Position numbers and translations under genes: made by a program. Shown piece after piece: positions 1 through 5,490 of a stretch of DNA of 7,743 nt. The notes under the pieces are model-generated. The model was given only the letters and a program-made list of their open reading frames with translations, had not been told where the DNA came from and ran no database searches. Every line of letters begins with the position of its first letter. Within the stretch, counting starts at the first letter, position 1. Origin of the DNA: JADLEX01 sp964586775 (GTDB lineage: Bacteria > Lernaellota > Lernaellaia > JACKCT01); assembly GCA_964586775.1 (NCBI GenBank), contig CAZPJD010000212.1, positions 1 to 7,743 of the forward strand, written 5' to 3'.

Positions 1-385
1 CGTTGTACCCGGTCAGGAACTTGATGTCGTCGATCGCGAGGATGTTCGACGGATCGACCATCGCGACGATCAGGGAGTTGTCGGCCCGGGAGATCGGGAT
101 GCACTTGTACTTCTCGGCGATCTCCTTGGGGACGAGCTTGATGACCTCGGGGTCGATCGTGAACTCGGACAGATTGATCGACGGGACGCCGTATTGGCGA
201 GAGAGGATGTCGGCAAGTTCCGATTCCTCCAGATAACCCAGACGCGAGAGGTGGTAGCTGAGCCGGCCACCGGAGACCTTTTGTTCGGCAAGGGCGGTTT
301 CGAGCTGGTCCGGGCTGATGAGATCTTCCTGGACAAGCAGTTCACCCAATTTGTCCCGGCTCGGCGAATCGTTCGAAGCGGCCAT
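1..385 (-). CDS. pilB: Type IV pilus assembly ATPase PilB, N-terminal 128 residues (3' end beyond the window)
   Basis: PilB is the cytoplasmic hexameric ATPase that powers pilin polymerisation at the inner membrane in type IV pili. Only the N-terminal regulatory region is present, and the reading frame is open to the left edge. It begins MAASNDSPSRDKLGELLVQE and continues with the features of a MshEN / T2SSE_N domain: a helix with LISPDQLETAL (about 22-32), GGRLSYHLSRLGY (about 39-51), QYGVPSINLSEF (about 64-75), then DPEVIKLVPKEIAEKY and, near the edge, VDPSNILAIDDIKFLTGYN. This region binds cyclic-di-GMP or nucleotide in some relatives; whether it does here is unknown. Walker boxes would lie beyond the edge. 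The ATG at 385 is supported by GGAGG at 398-394 with an 8-nt spacer. A GspE-type secretion ATPase is the main alternative, but the wording resembles Myxococcus/Geobacter PilB as I remember it. Confidence 0.86.
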   Translation of the reverse strand, partial: MAASNDSPSRDKLGELLVQEDLISPDQLETALAEQKVSGGRLSYHLSRLGYLEESELADILSRQYGVPSINLSEFTIDPEVIKLVPKEIAEKYKCIPISRADNSLIVAMVDPSNILAIDDIKFLTGYN

Positions 386-398
386 AAACCCTACCTCC

Positions 399-420
399 GA
401 TCCCTGGGGACCCACGGATC
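399..420 (-). promoter_or_regulatory. Small leader hairpin abutting the pilB Shine-Dalgarno
   Basis: The arms GATCC and GGATC (416-420 and 399-403) pair. After one G-G mismatch a TGG/CCA inner stem closes a GTCC loop, giving 8 pairs in all. The structure ends at base 399, directly next to the pilB ribosome binding site GGAGG (398-394). It would lie inside the predicted roughly 57-nt 5' UTR. A role in controlling pilB translation is inference only; a short imperfect hairpin can occur by chance in GC-rich DNA. Confidence 0.3.
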
Positions 421-448
421 ACGCGGACATTTGACGTGACCATTGCAC

Positions 449-476
449 AGTATGAAATGGGCCCCGTTGCTGTCAA
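449..476 (-). promoter_or_regulatory. Probable sigma-70-type promoter for pilB
   Basis: On the minus strand a perfect -35 box TTGACA (476-471) is followed, after a 16-bp spacer, by CATACT (454-449), which matches the -10 consensus at 4 of 6 positions. Transcription would begin near 442, leaving a 5' UTR of about 57 nt before the pilB ATG at 385. The -35 box lies in the loop of the palindrome at 459-490. There is no GG-N10-GC sigma-54 arrangement at the right place. The exact -35 match supports the call; the -10 is only moderate. Confidence 0.5.
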
Positions 477-490
477 GCCGAACGGGGCCC
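459..490 (-). terminator. GC-rich hairpin between the thioredoxin gene and pilB, possible terminator
   Basis: Perfect 10-bp inverted repeat: GGGCCCCGTT at 459-468 and AACGGGGCCC at 481-490, with a 12-nt loop. It lies 84 nt past the stop of the thioredoxin gene. On the minus strand the stem is followed only by ATTTCAT, so the U-tract expected of an intrinsic terminator is weak. The hairpin may terminate partially, protect an mRNA 3' end, or serve as a protein site over the pilB promoter that it overlaps. Confidence 0.5.
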
Positions 491-574
491 GGAACGCGCC
501 AATTCCAAGGAATTGCGGAGAATTTTCGGCGTCGGCGCGAATCGGGGAGGACCCGCGGCAACACGGCGCGGCGC

Positions 575-1132
575 TCACTCCTCGATCAGGCGGCGATAGA
601 GATCCATGTAAGCGGGCGAAAGCCAGTCGCGCGGGCCGATGAAACGCTCGACGACCTTTCCGGCCTTGTCGATCAGGAAGGTCTCGGGAAATCCCGTCAC
701 GCCGTACTGGCGCGCGATCTCGTCTTTGGGATCGAGCAGCGTCGGCACATCGAGCTGGCGCTCGCGGAAGAACGACGCCACGTCCTCGCGCCCGCCGTCG
801 TCCACGGAAACCGTGACCACGGCGAACTGGTTCGGGTCCATCTTTCGGTGAAGGCTCTGAATGTCGGGCATCTCTCGTCGGCACGGCGCGCACCACGTCG
901 CCCAGAAGTTCAGAAAAACGACCTTGCCGCGATACGCATCGAGCGCGACCTGGCGACCTTCCATGTCGGTCAGCGTGAATCCCGCGGCCTGGGCGCGGTT
1001 GCCGGAAATCGACCCCGGCCCGCCGCAGTCGCCGCCGAAGATGAGGCCGTAGAGCACCGCCGCGAACACGACGAAGACGATGAAGAGGATCCGATTGTTG
1101 TTCGACTCGGATCTGACGTGCGTTTCGGACAT
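575..1132 (-). CDS. Membrane-anchored TlpA/ResA-family thiol-disulfide oxidoreductase
   Basis: A 185-residue protein with a short polar N-terminus, one membrane segment at about residues 14-33 (ILFIVFVVFAAVLYGLIF), a Gly-rich linker, and a thioredoxin-fold domain from about residue 50. The active site is WCAPC (W80, C81, C84) and the cis-proline loop is GFPET (P149), both typical of periplasmic TlpA/ResA/CcmG proteins. These usually keep cysteines reduced outside the cytoplasm, for example apocytochrome c for haem attachment. An extra Cys36 sits just after the membrane segment, but GGDC is not a convincing lipobox, so a membrane anchor is preferred to a lipoprotein. The ATG at 1132 is preceded by GGGAG. 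No cytochrome-maturation gene is visible nearby, so the substrate cannot be named and I give no gene symbol. It stands apart from the ribosomal operon, with hairpins on both sides. Confidence 0.9.
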   Translation of the reverse strand: MSETHVRSESNNNRILFIVFVVFAAVLYGLIFGGDCGGPGSISGNRAQAAGFTLTDMEGRQVALDAYRGKVVFLNFWATWCAPCRREMPDIQSLHRKMDPNQFAVVTVSVDDGGREDVASFFRERQLDVPTLLDPKDEIARQYGVTGFPETFLIDKAGKVVERFIGPRDWLSPAYMDLYRRLIEE

Positions 1133-1177
1133 CGTTACTCCCGGGAATCCTCGCCGGTCGGCGATTCGACGCCCGTT

Positions 1178-1206
1178 ATTCTACGCGGAAACGGGGAGGT
1201 TTGCGG
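1178..1206 (-). promoter_or_regulatory. Weak candidate promoter for the thioredoxin gene
   Basis: On the minus strand TAGAAT (1183-1178) matches the -10 consensus at 5 of 6 positions and lies 45 nt upstream of the ATG at 1132. The expected -35 position falls in the hairpin loop (CCGCAA, 1206-1201, 17-bp spacer) and does not match the consensus. No extended -10 TG is seen. Either this promoter needs an activator or the gene is transcribed by read-through from rplQ. Confidence 0.27.
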
Positions 1207-1215
1207 CCTCCCCGT
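1191..1215 (-). terminator. GC-rich hairpin downstream of rplQ, probable end of the ribosomal operon
   Basis: Perfect 9-bp stem: ACGGGGAGG at 1191-1199 and CCTCCCCGT at 1207-1215, with a 7-nt loop. It lies 50 nt past the rplQ stop codon. On the minus strand the stem is followed by TTCCGCG, so the T-tract is very short. Its place at the end of the alpha operon supports a terminator or a 3'-end-stabilising hairpin, possibly leaky toward the thioredoxin gene. Confidence 0.55.
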
Positions 1216-1265
1216 GACATCTCTTTGCGAATTTTCGCCGCGACCGTTCGCCGCGTCAAGCGAAA

Positions 1266-1889
1266 CTACTCGGGCTTGGACTCGTCCGCCGTCTCGCCAT
1301 CGGTATCGGCGGGCTCGGCAGCCGGTTCGGGCTCGGTTGCGGCCGGCGCCGCGGCCGGGGCGGCCGCCTTCGGCTCGGCCTTGGCCTTCGGCGTCTTGGC
1401 GGCCTTCGTCTCGGCGGCCTCGACCGCTTCGCCCTCGCCCTTCGTCTTGCGACGACGGCGGCGCTTCTCCTTGGGCTGCGCGGCCTCCTCGGTCTTCACC
1501 AGTTCGATGAACACCATCTCGGCGGCGTCGCCGCGACGGGGCCCGAGCTTGATGATCCGCGTGTATCCGCCGGGGCGCGTTTCGTAGCGCTTCGCGAACT
1601 CGCCCAGCACGCGCTCGATGGCCTTTTTGTCGCGCAGATACGCGAGCGCCTGACGGTGGACATGCAGCTTCCTGGCCGCCACGCCCGCGTCGGATGCGCC
1701 GTCGCCGAACGAAGCGTATCGCTTGCCGAGGGTGATGAGCTTCTCGGCGTAGCGGCGCAGCTCCTTGGCCTTCGCCTCGGTCGTCTGAATCCGCTCGTGC
1801 AGGAACAGGCTGGTGGCCATGTTGCGGAACATCGCGCGGCGATGCTCGCTCGAGCGGTTGAGTTGCCGGTAGTCCTTCAGATGTCGCAT
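1266..1889 (-). CDS. rplQ: 50S ribosomal protein L17 with a long C-terminal extension
   Basis: L17 is a large-subunit protein located near the peptide exit tunnel. Residues 1-132 are the complete family core: MRHLKDYRQLNRSSEHRRAM at the start, then the RNA-binding stretch with FRNMATSL and HERIQTTEAKAKELR, and GGYTRIIKLGPRRGDAAEMVFIELV at the end. Family members are typically about 115-130 residues; this one has 207. The extra roughly 75 residues start with a basic cluster (KEKRRRRRKTK, 140-150), continue as an Ala/Lys/Pro-rich stretch and end as an acidic Ala/Glu/Pro-rich tail. The low complexity suggests a disordered tail. The ATG at 1889 gives the canonical MRHL start, with a modest AGGGAAG ribosome binding site. 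It is the last gene of the alpha operon, 72 nt after rpoA and followed by a hairpin at 1191-1215. Confidence 0.97.
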   Translation of the reverse strand: MRHLKDYRQLNRSSEHRRAMFRNMATSLFLHERIQTTEAKAKELRRYAEKLITLGKRYASFGDGASDAGVAARKLHVHRQALAYLRDKKAIERVLGEFAKRYETRPGGYTRIIKLGPRRGDAAEMVFIELVKTEEAAQPKEKRRRRRKTKGEGEAVEAAETKAAKTPKAKAEPKAAAPAAAPAATEPEPAAEPADTDGETADESKPE

Positions 1890-1961
1890 GTTCGCTTCCC
1901 TATCGTCCGTCCGCCGTTCGTCCGGCGCGTGTCGTCATGCCCTCGGGCGGCGCGAGCGGCG

Positions 1962-2981
1962 TCAGCCGTTGGCCTCGTCGTCGTCCATGTCCGCCGGCGG
2001 TCGCCAGCTCTTCAGCTTCATGCCGAGCGACAGGCCCATCTCGGCCAGAACCTCTTTGATTTCGTTGAGGCTCTTGCGTCCGAAGTTCTTGGTCTTGAGC
2101 ATCTCGGCTTCGGACTTTTGCACGAACTCGCCGATGTAGCGGATGCTCGCGTTCTTCAGGCAGTTCGCGGCGCGCACGGACAGATCGAGCTCGTCCACCC
2201 GGCGATACAGGTTTTCGTTGTGCTCGATCTCTTCGTCCTCTTCCTCGTCGTCCTCGTCGTACTCCTGCTCTTCCTCGTCGAAGTTGATGAAGACGGTGAA
2301 CTGCTCCTTGAGGATCTTGGCGGCGAGGCCCAGCGCGTCCTCGGGGCCGATCGAGCCGTCGGTCCAGATTTCGAGGATCAGGCGGTCGTAGTCGGTGCGC
2401 TGACCCACGCGGGCGTTGGTCACCTGGTAGTTGCACTTCACGACCGGCGAATAAAGCGCGTCGACCAGAATCGTGCCGATGGGGATCTCGTCGTCGGGCG
2501 ATTTCTGCGCCTCGGCGGGAACGTAGCCCCGGCCGAGTTTCGCCGTCAGCTCGCAGTCGATCTTGGCGTCCTTGGCGAGCGTGGCGATGTGCAGGTCTTT
2601 GTTCAGGATCTCGACCGCCGGGGGGCACACGATATCGCCCGCCGTGATGATGCCCTCGCCGTTCTTGGCGAAGCGCAGCGTCTCGATCGAATCCGTGTGC
2701 ATCTTCAGGCGAACCTGCTTGAGGTTCAGCACGATGTCGGTGATGTCTTCCTTCACCCCGGGGATCGTCGAGAACTCGTGGCTGACGCCCTCGAAGCGCG
2801 CGGACGTGATCGCGCCGCCCGGAAGCGTGGACAGCAGCACGCGACGCAGGGAGTTGCCCAGCGTCTGACCGTACCCCCGTTCGAGGGGTTCGGCGAAGAA
2901 ACGGCCGTAAGTCCCGCTTTGACGTTCCTTATCGGCGACAATTTTCTTCGGACGGATGAGATCTCGCCAGACTTTGTGCAT
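1962..2981 (-). CDS. rpoA: DNA-directed RNA polymerase subunit alpha
   Basis: The alpha subunit dimerises to nucleate RNA polymerase assembly, and its C-terminal domain contacts UP elements and activators. The 339-residue protein has the N-terminal assembly domain (to about 234), including GYGQTLGNSLRRVLLSTLPG (37-56). Next is an acidic linker at about 235-256 (17 of 22 residues Asp or Glu), then the alpha-CTD starting LYRRVDELDLSVRAANCLK. The DNA-contact residues equivalent to E. coli R265, N268, C269, K298 and S299 are R270, N273, C274, K303 and S304, so promoter-DNA recognition should be intact. The ATG at 2981 gives MHKVWRDLIRPK, an N-terminus I associate with deltaproteobacterial-type alphas; the upstream Shine-Dalgarno is weak. 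It sits between rpsD (27-nt gap) and rplQ (72-nt gap), the standard alpha-operon order. Confidence 0.98.
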   Translation of the reverse strand: MHKVWRDLIRPKKIVADKERQSGTYGRFFAEPLERGYGQTLGNSLRRVLLSTLPGGAITSARFEGVSHEFSTIPGVKEDITDIVLNLKQVRLKMHTDSIETLRFAKNGEGIITAGDIVCPPAVEILNKDLHIATLAKDAKIDCELTAKLGRGYVPAEAQKSPDDEIPIGTILVDALYSPVVKCNYQVTNARVGQRTDYDRLILEIWTDGSIGPEDALGLAAKILKEQFTVFINFDEEEQEYDEDDEEEDEEIEHNENLYRRVDELDLSVRAANCLKNASIRYIGEFVQKSEAEMLKTKNFGRKSLNEIKEVLAEMGLSLGMKLKSWRPPADMDDDEANG

Positions 2982-3008
2982 GGACGTGGGCCCCTAACGG
3001 CTTGGGTG

Positions 3009-3638
3009 TTACTTCGAGTACAACTCGACGATGAGCTGCGCGTTGATGGTCGCGTCCAGATCCGAAGCGTTCGGCAGGCTCGACAGCGAGCCCGTGAACG
3101 CGTCCTTGTTCAGTTCGAGCCATCCGGGCACGCCCCGGCGCTCGACGGTCTGAAGGGCTTCCTGAATCCGGGTGTTGCCCCGGCTTTTTTCGCGCAGAAC
3201 CACCTTTTGGCCCGGCTTCACGAGGAAGCTGGGGACGTTGACCTTGCGGCCATCGACGAGGAAGTGTCCGTGGGAGACGAACTGGCGCGCCTCGGAACGG
3301 CTGCCGGCGAATCCCAGGCGGTACACGATGTTGTCGAGACGCCGCTCGAGCAGCACGAGCAGGTTGTCGCCCGTGACGCCCTTCATCTGATCGGCCTTCT
3401 CGAAATACAGCCGGAACTGCCGCTCGAGCACGCCGTAGATGCGCCGCGCCTTCTGCTTCTCGCGAAGCTGGATGCCGTAGTCGGATTCCTTGCCGCGCCG
3501 ACGCTGGCCGTGCTGACCGGGGGCGTATTTGCGCCGCTCGATCGCGCACTTTTCGGTGTAGCAGCGATCGGCCTTCAGAAAGAGCTTGGTGTCCTCGCGC
3601 CGGCAGAGACGGCACACGGAATCGGTATAACGAGCCAC
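3009..3638 (-). CDS. rpsD: 30S ribosomal protein S4, zinc-binding (C+) form
   Basis: S4 is a primary 16S rRNA-binding protein that nucleates assembly of the 30S body and lies near the mRNA entry channel. The 209-residue length is normal. The N-terminus carries four cysteines, C9, C12, C26 and C31 (CRLC and CYTEKC), the zinc-binding pattern of the C+ S4 form. RKYAPGQHGQ and the S4 RNA-binding domain (RLDNIVYRLGFAGSRSEARQ, then VSHGHFLVDGRKVNVPS) follow, and the protein ends in LIVELYSK. The start is GTG at 3638, set by GAGGAG 7 nt upstream, and lies 15 nt past the rpsK stop. In E. coli S4 represses translation of its own operon; no equivalent target could be confirmed here. Confidence 0.98.
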   Translation of the reverse strand: MARYTDSVCRLCRREDTKLFLKADRCYTEKCAIERRKYAPGQHGQRRRGKESDYGIQLREKQKARRIYGVLERQFRLYFEKADQMKGVTGDNLLVLLERRLDNIVYRLGFAGSRSEARQFVSHGHFLVDGRKVNVPSFLVKPGQKVVLREKSRGNTRIQEALQTVERRGVPGWLELNKDAFTGSLSSLPNASDLDATINAQLIVELYSK

Positions 3639-3653
3639 TGGCGAACTCCTCGA

Positions 3654-4043
3654 TCAGACGCGCCGGCGCTTGGGCGGCCGGCAACCGTTGTGCATGATCG
3701 GCGTCACGTCTTTGATGACGTTGATTTTGAATCCCGCGGTCATGAGCGCGCGCAGCGCCGCCTCGCGGCCCGAACCCGGGCCCTTGACGAACACCGAGAG
3801 CTGCTTCACGCCGTGTTCCTGCGCCTTGCGCGCGCATTCCTCGGCCGCCACCTGCGCGGCGTAGGGCGTCGATTTGCGACTGCCCTTGAATCCCGACGAT
3901 CCCGCGCTCGACCAGCAGATCGCGCCGCCGGACAGATCGGTGATCGTGACGATGGTGTTGTTGAACGTCGCCTGAATATGAGCGATCCCGCTGGGGATGT
4001 TCTTCTTGACGACCTTCGCGCCCACGCGTTTGGCTTTGGCCAT
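3654..4043 (-). CDS. rpsK: 30S ribosomal protein S11
   Basis: S11 sits on the 30S platform near the mRNA exit and the Shine-Dalgarno/anti-Shine-Dalgarno helix. The 129 residues cover the whole family: a basic N-terminus (MAKAKRVGAKVVKK), IAHIQATFNNTIVTITDLSG, GFKGSRKSTPYAAQVAAE, VFVKGPGSGREAALRAL, and the invariant tail HNGCRPPKRRRV. The Asn-Gly at 119-120 matches the position where E. coli S11 forms isoaspartate, a site of known post-translational change; whether it occurs here is unknown. The ATG at 4043 lies 37 nt after rpsM. An AAGGA very close to the start and a GAGG farther upstream are the only ribosome-binding candidates. Confidence 0.98.
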   Translation of the reverse strand: MAKAKRVGAKVVKKNIPSGIAHIQATFNNTIVTITDLSGGAICWSSAGSSGFKGSRKSTPYAAQVAAEECARKAQEHGVKQLSVFVKGPGSGREAALRALMTAGFKINVIKDVTPIMHNGCRPPKRRRV

Positions 4044-4080
4044 TTCCTTGATCCTCGGTTATCGAAATCCGACGCGAGCG

Positions 4081-4455
4081 TCAGACTTTGCGTTTGCCCT
4101 TGACCGCGGCGCGCTTCGGTCCCTTGCGGGTGCGCGCGTTGGTGTGCGTCCGCTGGCCGCGAACCGGCAGGCCGCGCCGATGGCGCAGACCGCGATACGT
4201 GCCCAGATCCATGAACCGTTTGATGTTCATGGCGATGTCCTTGCGCAGGTCGCCCTCGACCTTCACGTTCTCGTCGATGAAGCTGCGGATCTTCGCCACC
4301 TCGACGTCCGTGAGCTGCCCCGCGCGCACATTCGAATCGACGCCCACGGCGGTAAGGATCCGGCTCGAAATCGCCGGCCCGATGCCGTAGATGTACGTCA
4401 GCGACACCACCACCCGTTTGTCGTTCGGGATATCCACACCGGCAATACGCGGCAT
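4081..4455 (-). CDS. rpsM: 30S ribosomal protein S13
   Basis: S13 lies in the 30S head, contacts the P-site tRNA through its basic tail and forms intersubunit bridges with the 50S. The 124-residue protein begins MPRIAGVDIPNDKRVVVSLT and has the helix-two-turn-helix region with YIYGIGPAISSRIL (21-34). It also has the family signature GLRHRRGLPVRGQRTHTNAR (89-108), and ends in a Lys/Arg-rich tail (KRAAVKGKRKV). Length and domain order are normal. The ATG at 4455 has a strong GGAGG 6 nt upstream and lies 21 nt past the rpmJ stop. In E. coli this gene opens the S4-regulated alpha operon; here rpmJ precedes it with no room for a separate leader. Confidence 0.98.
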   Translation of the reverse strand: MPRIAGVDIPNDKRVVVSLTYIYGIGPAISSRILTAVGVDSNVRAGQLTDVEVAKIRSFIDENVKVEGDLRKDIAMNIKRFMDLGTYRGLRHRRGLPVRGQRTHTNARTRKGPKRAAVKGKRKV

Positions 4456-4476
4456 GACCGTCCTCCGCCTTCCTCG

Positions 4477-4590
4477 TCAGCCTTGACGCTGCTTGTGCTT
4501 TTTGTTCTCGCAGATCACCCGCACCACACCCTTGCGGCGGATGATCTTGCACTTGTCGCACCGTCGTTTCACCGATGCCTGCACTTTCAT
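4477..4590 (-). CDS. rpmJ: 50S ribosomal protein L36, zinc-binding form
   Basis: L36 is the smallest ribosomal protein and helps shape 23S rRNA in the large subunit. The 37-residue protein starts MKVQASVKRRCDKCK and ends KKHKQRQG. It carries the complete zinc-ribbon ligand set C11, C14, C27 and H32, so this is the C+ zinc-binding version. The ATG at 4590 follows GGAGA with a 6-nt spacer. It lies 21 nt before rpsM and 117 nt after map. infA, commonly found between map and rpmJ, is not present and could not fit in that gap. Confidence 0.96.
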   Translation of the reverse strand: MKVQASVKRRCDKCKIIRRKGVVRVICENKKHKQRQG

Positions 4591-4617
4591 GACTTGTCTC
4601 CGCGTGCCCGCCCCGAA

Positions 4618-4637
4618 TTTCTCCCGGCCGGGAGAAA
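4618..4637 (-). promoter_or_regulatory. Perfect 20-bp palindrome in the rpmJ leader
   Basis: TTTCTCCCGG (4618-4627) is followed directly by its reverse complement CCGGGAGAAA (4628-4637). As RNA it folds to an 8-bp stem with a GGCC loop. No T-run follows on either strand, so it is a poor intrinsic terminator. It lies between the map stop and the rpmJ ribosome binding site, just after the candidate promoter. It could be a dimeric-protein operator, a leader hairpin for ribosomal autoregulation, or a processing site; the sequence does not decide. Confidence 0.45.
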
Positions 4638-4649
4638 AGAGCGAACCCG

Positions 4650-4675
4650 TTAATCCATCGCGGCCAAAAGGTCAA
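4650..4675 (-). promoter_or_regulatory. Possible internal promoter upstream of rpmJ and the alpha operon
   Basis: On the minus strand TTGACC (4675-4670, 5 of 6 to the -35 consensus) is followed by TTTTGG and then an AT-richer GGATTAAC. The best -10 candidates are GATTAA after 14 bp, which is short, or TAACGG after 17 bp, which is a poor match. It lies in the 117-nt non-coding gap left by the missing infA. The -35 is good but the -10 is unconvincing, so confidence is low. Confidence 0.3.
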
Positions 4676-4707
4676 GCCCCGCCGCGGGTTATCCGACGTT
4701 ATCTCCC

Positions 4708-5487
4708 CTATCGACGCGCCGACAGCACCCTCGGGCCGTCCGGCGTGATCGCCACCGAATGCTCGATGTGGGCGGACAGTTTCCGATCCGCCGTCACCGC
4801 CGTCCATCCGTCGGCGAGCACCTCCACCTCGGGAGTGCCCTGGTTGATCATCGGCTCGATGGCGAACACCATTCCGGGCCGCAACCGCTCTCCCGACCCC
4901 GCCCGTCCCACGTTCGGCACCGGCGGGGGCTCATGCATCCTCCGTCCGACGCCGTGACCGACGAACTCGGTCACGACCCCGTATCCCTTCGACTCCGCCA
5001 GGCTCTGCACCGCATGGCCGATGTCGCCCAGGCGGTTGCCGTTTCGCATGCACGCGATCGCGGCGTCGAGGCACGCCTGCGTCGTCTCGATCAGCGAGAG
5101 CGCATCGGCGCCGGCGGTCCCGATCGGAATCGTGATCGCCGAGTCGCCCACCCATCCGTCGAGGACCGCCCCGAAATCGAGCGACAGAATGTCGCCCGGT
5201 TTCAGCACGCACTCGGCGCTCGGGATGCCGTGCACGATGACCTCGTTGGGACTCGCGCAAACCGTCGCCGGAAACGGCTTCCCCCCCGCCGAACTGGGGT
5301 AGTTCAAAAACGCGCTCTTCGCACCATGCTTTTCAAGGACCTTTCGGCCGATTTCGTCCATCTCGGCCGTTGTCGCGCCGGGCTTCGCCGCCTCGGACAT
5401 CAACGTCAAGGCTTCGGCGACCACCTGATTCACCCGGTACATCGCCTCGATCTCGGCCGGGTTTTTCAGTCGGATGCCGACGTTCAC
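4708..5487 (-). CDS. map: Methionine aminopeptidase, type I
   Basis: Map removes the initiator methionine from nascent cytoplasmic proteins using a dinuclear metal centre. All five metal ligands are visible: D104 (SLDFG), D115 (VGDSA), H178 (GHGVG), E211 (AIEPM) and E242 (IEHSV). These equal E. coli D97, D108, H171, E204 and E235 with a constant +7 offset; the catalytic-site histidines H86 and H185 are also present. The length, 259 residues, is that of a compact type Ia enzyme without an N-terminal zinc extension. The GTG at 5487 lies 3 nt after the adk stop (TGA-AGC-GTG). An ATG at residue 16 would cut the conserved LKNPAEIEAM start, so the GTG is preferred despite a weak Shine-Dalgarno, suggesting translational coupling to adk. 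Confidence 0.97.
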   Translation of the reverse strand: MNVGIRLKNPAEIEAMYRVNQVVAEALTLMSEAAKPGATTAEMDEIGRKVLEKHGAKSAFLNYPSSAGGKPFPATVCASPNEVIVHGIPSAECVLKPGDILSLDFGAVLDGWVGDSAITIPIGTAGADALSLIETTQACLDAAIACMRNGNRLGDIGHAVQSLAESKGYGVVTEFVGHGVGRRMHEPPPVPNVGRAGSGERLRPGMVFAIEPMINQGTPEVEVLADGWTAVTADRKLSAHIEHSVAITPDGPRVLSARR

Positions 5488-5490
5488 GCT

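Noticed and set aside
431..456. A plus-strand promoter-like pair, TTGACG and TATGAA
   Set aside because: The spacer is only 14 bp and no plus-strand gene follows; the minus-strand reading has a perfect -35 box and a gene downstream.
501..514. Short inverted repeat AATTCC-AA-GGAATT downstream of the thioredoxin gene
   Set aside because: Six-bp AT-rich arms with a 2-nt loop form no stable hairpin and no T-run follows; likely chance.
443..1510. A 355-codon plus-strand frame spanning the tlpA-like gene and the rplQ tail
   Set aside because: It runs opposite two well-supported genes and across both their intergenic regions, has an Arg/Pro/Ser-rich product and shows no family motif.
1890..1961. 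The 72-nt rpoA-rplQ spacer examined for a promoter, terminator or small gene
   Set aside because: Only the weak rplQ ribosome binding site is recognisable; no convincing hairpin or promoter boxes.
1656..4103. An 815-codon open frame on the plus strand, antisense to rplQ, rpoA, rpsD and rpsK
   Set aside because: It lies wholly opposite highly conserved genes, its product is low-complexity (Leu/Val/Arg/Ala/Asp-rich) with no recognisable domain, and long antisense frames are expected where GC-rich third positions remove stops.
4618..4637. Reading the palindrome as an intrinsic terminator after map
   Set aside because: No T-run follows on either strand, and termination here would cut off the essential genes downstream unless a promoter lay after it; the candidate promoter lies before it.
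2929..4807. Two long minus-strand frames (2929-3837 and 3806-4807) overlapping rpsD, rpsK, rpsM, rpmJ and map out of frame
   Set aside because: They are out-of-phase readings of the same strand as conserved ribosomal genes, with Arg/Gly/Ala-rich translations lacking domains.
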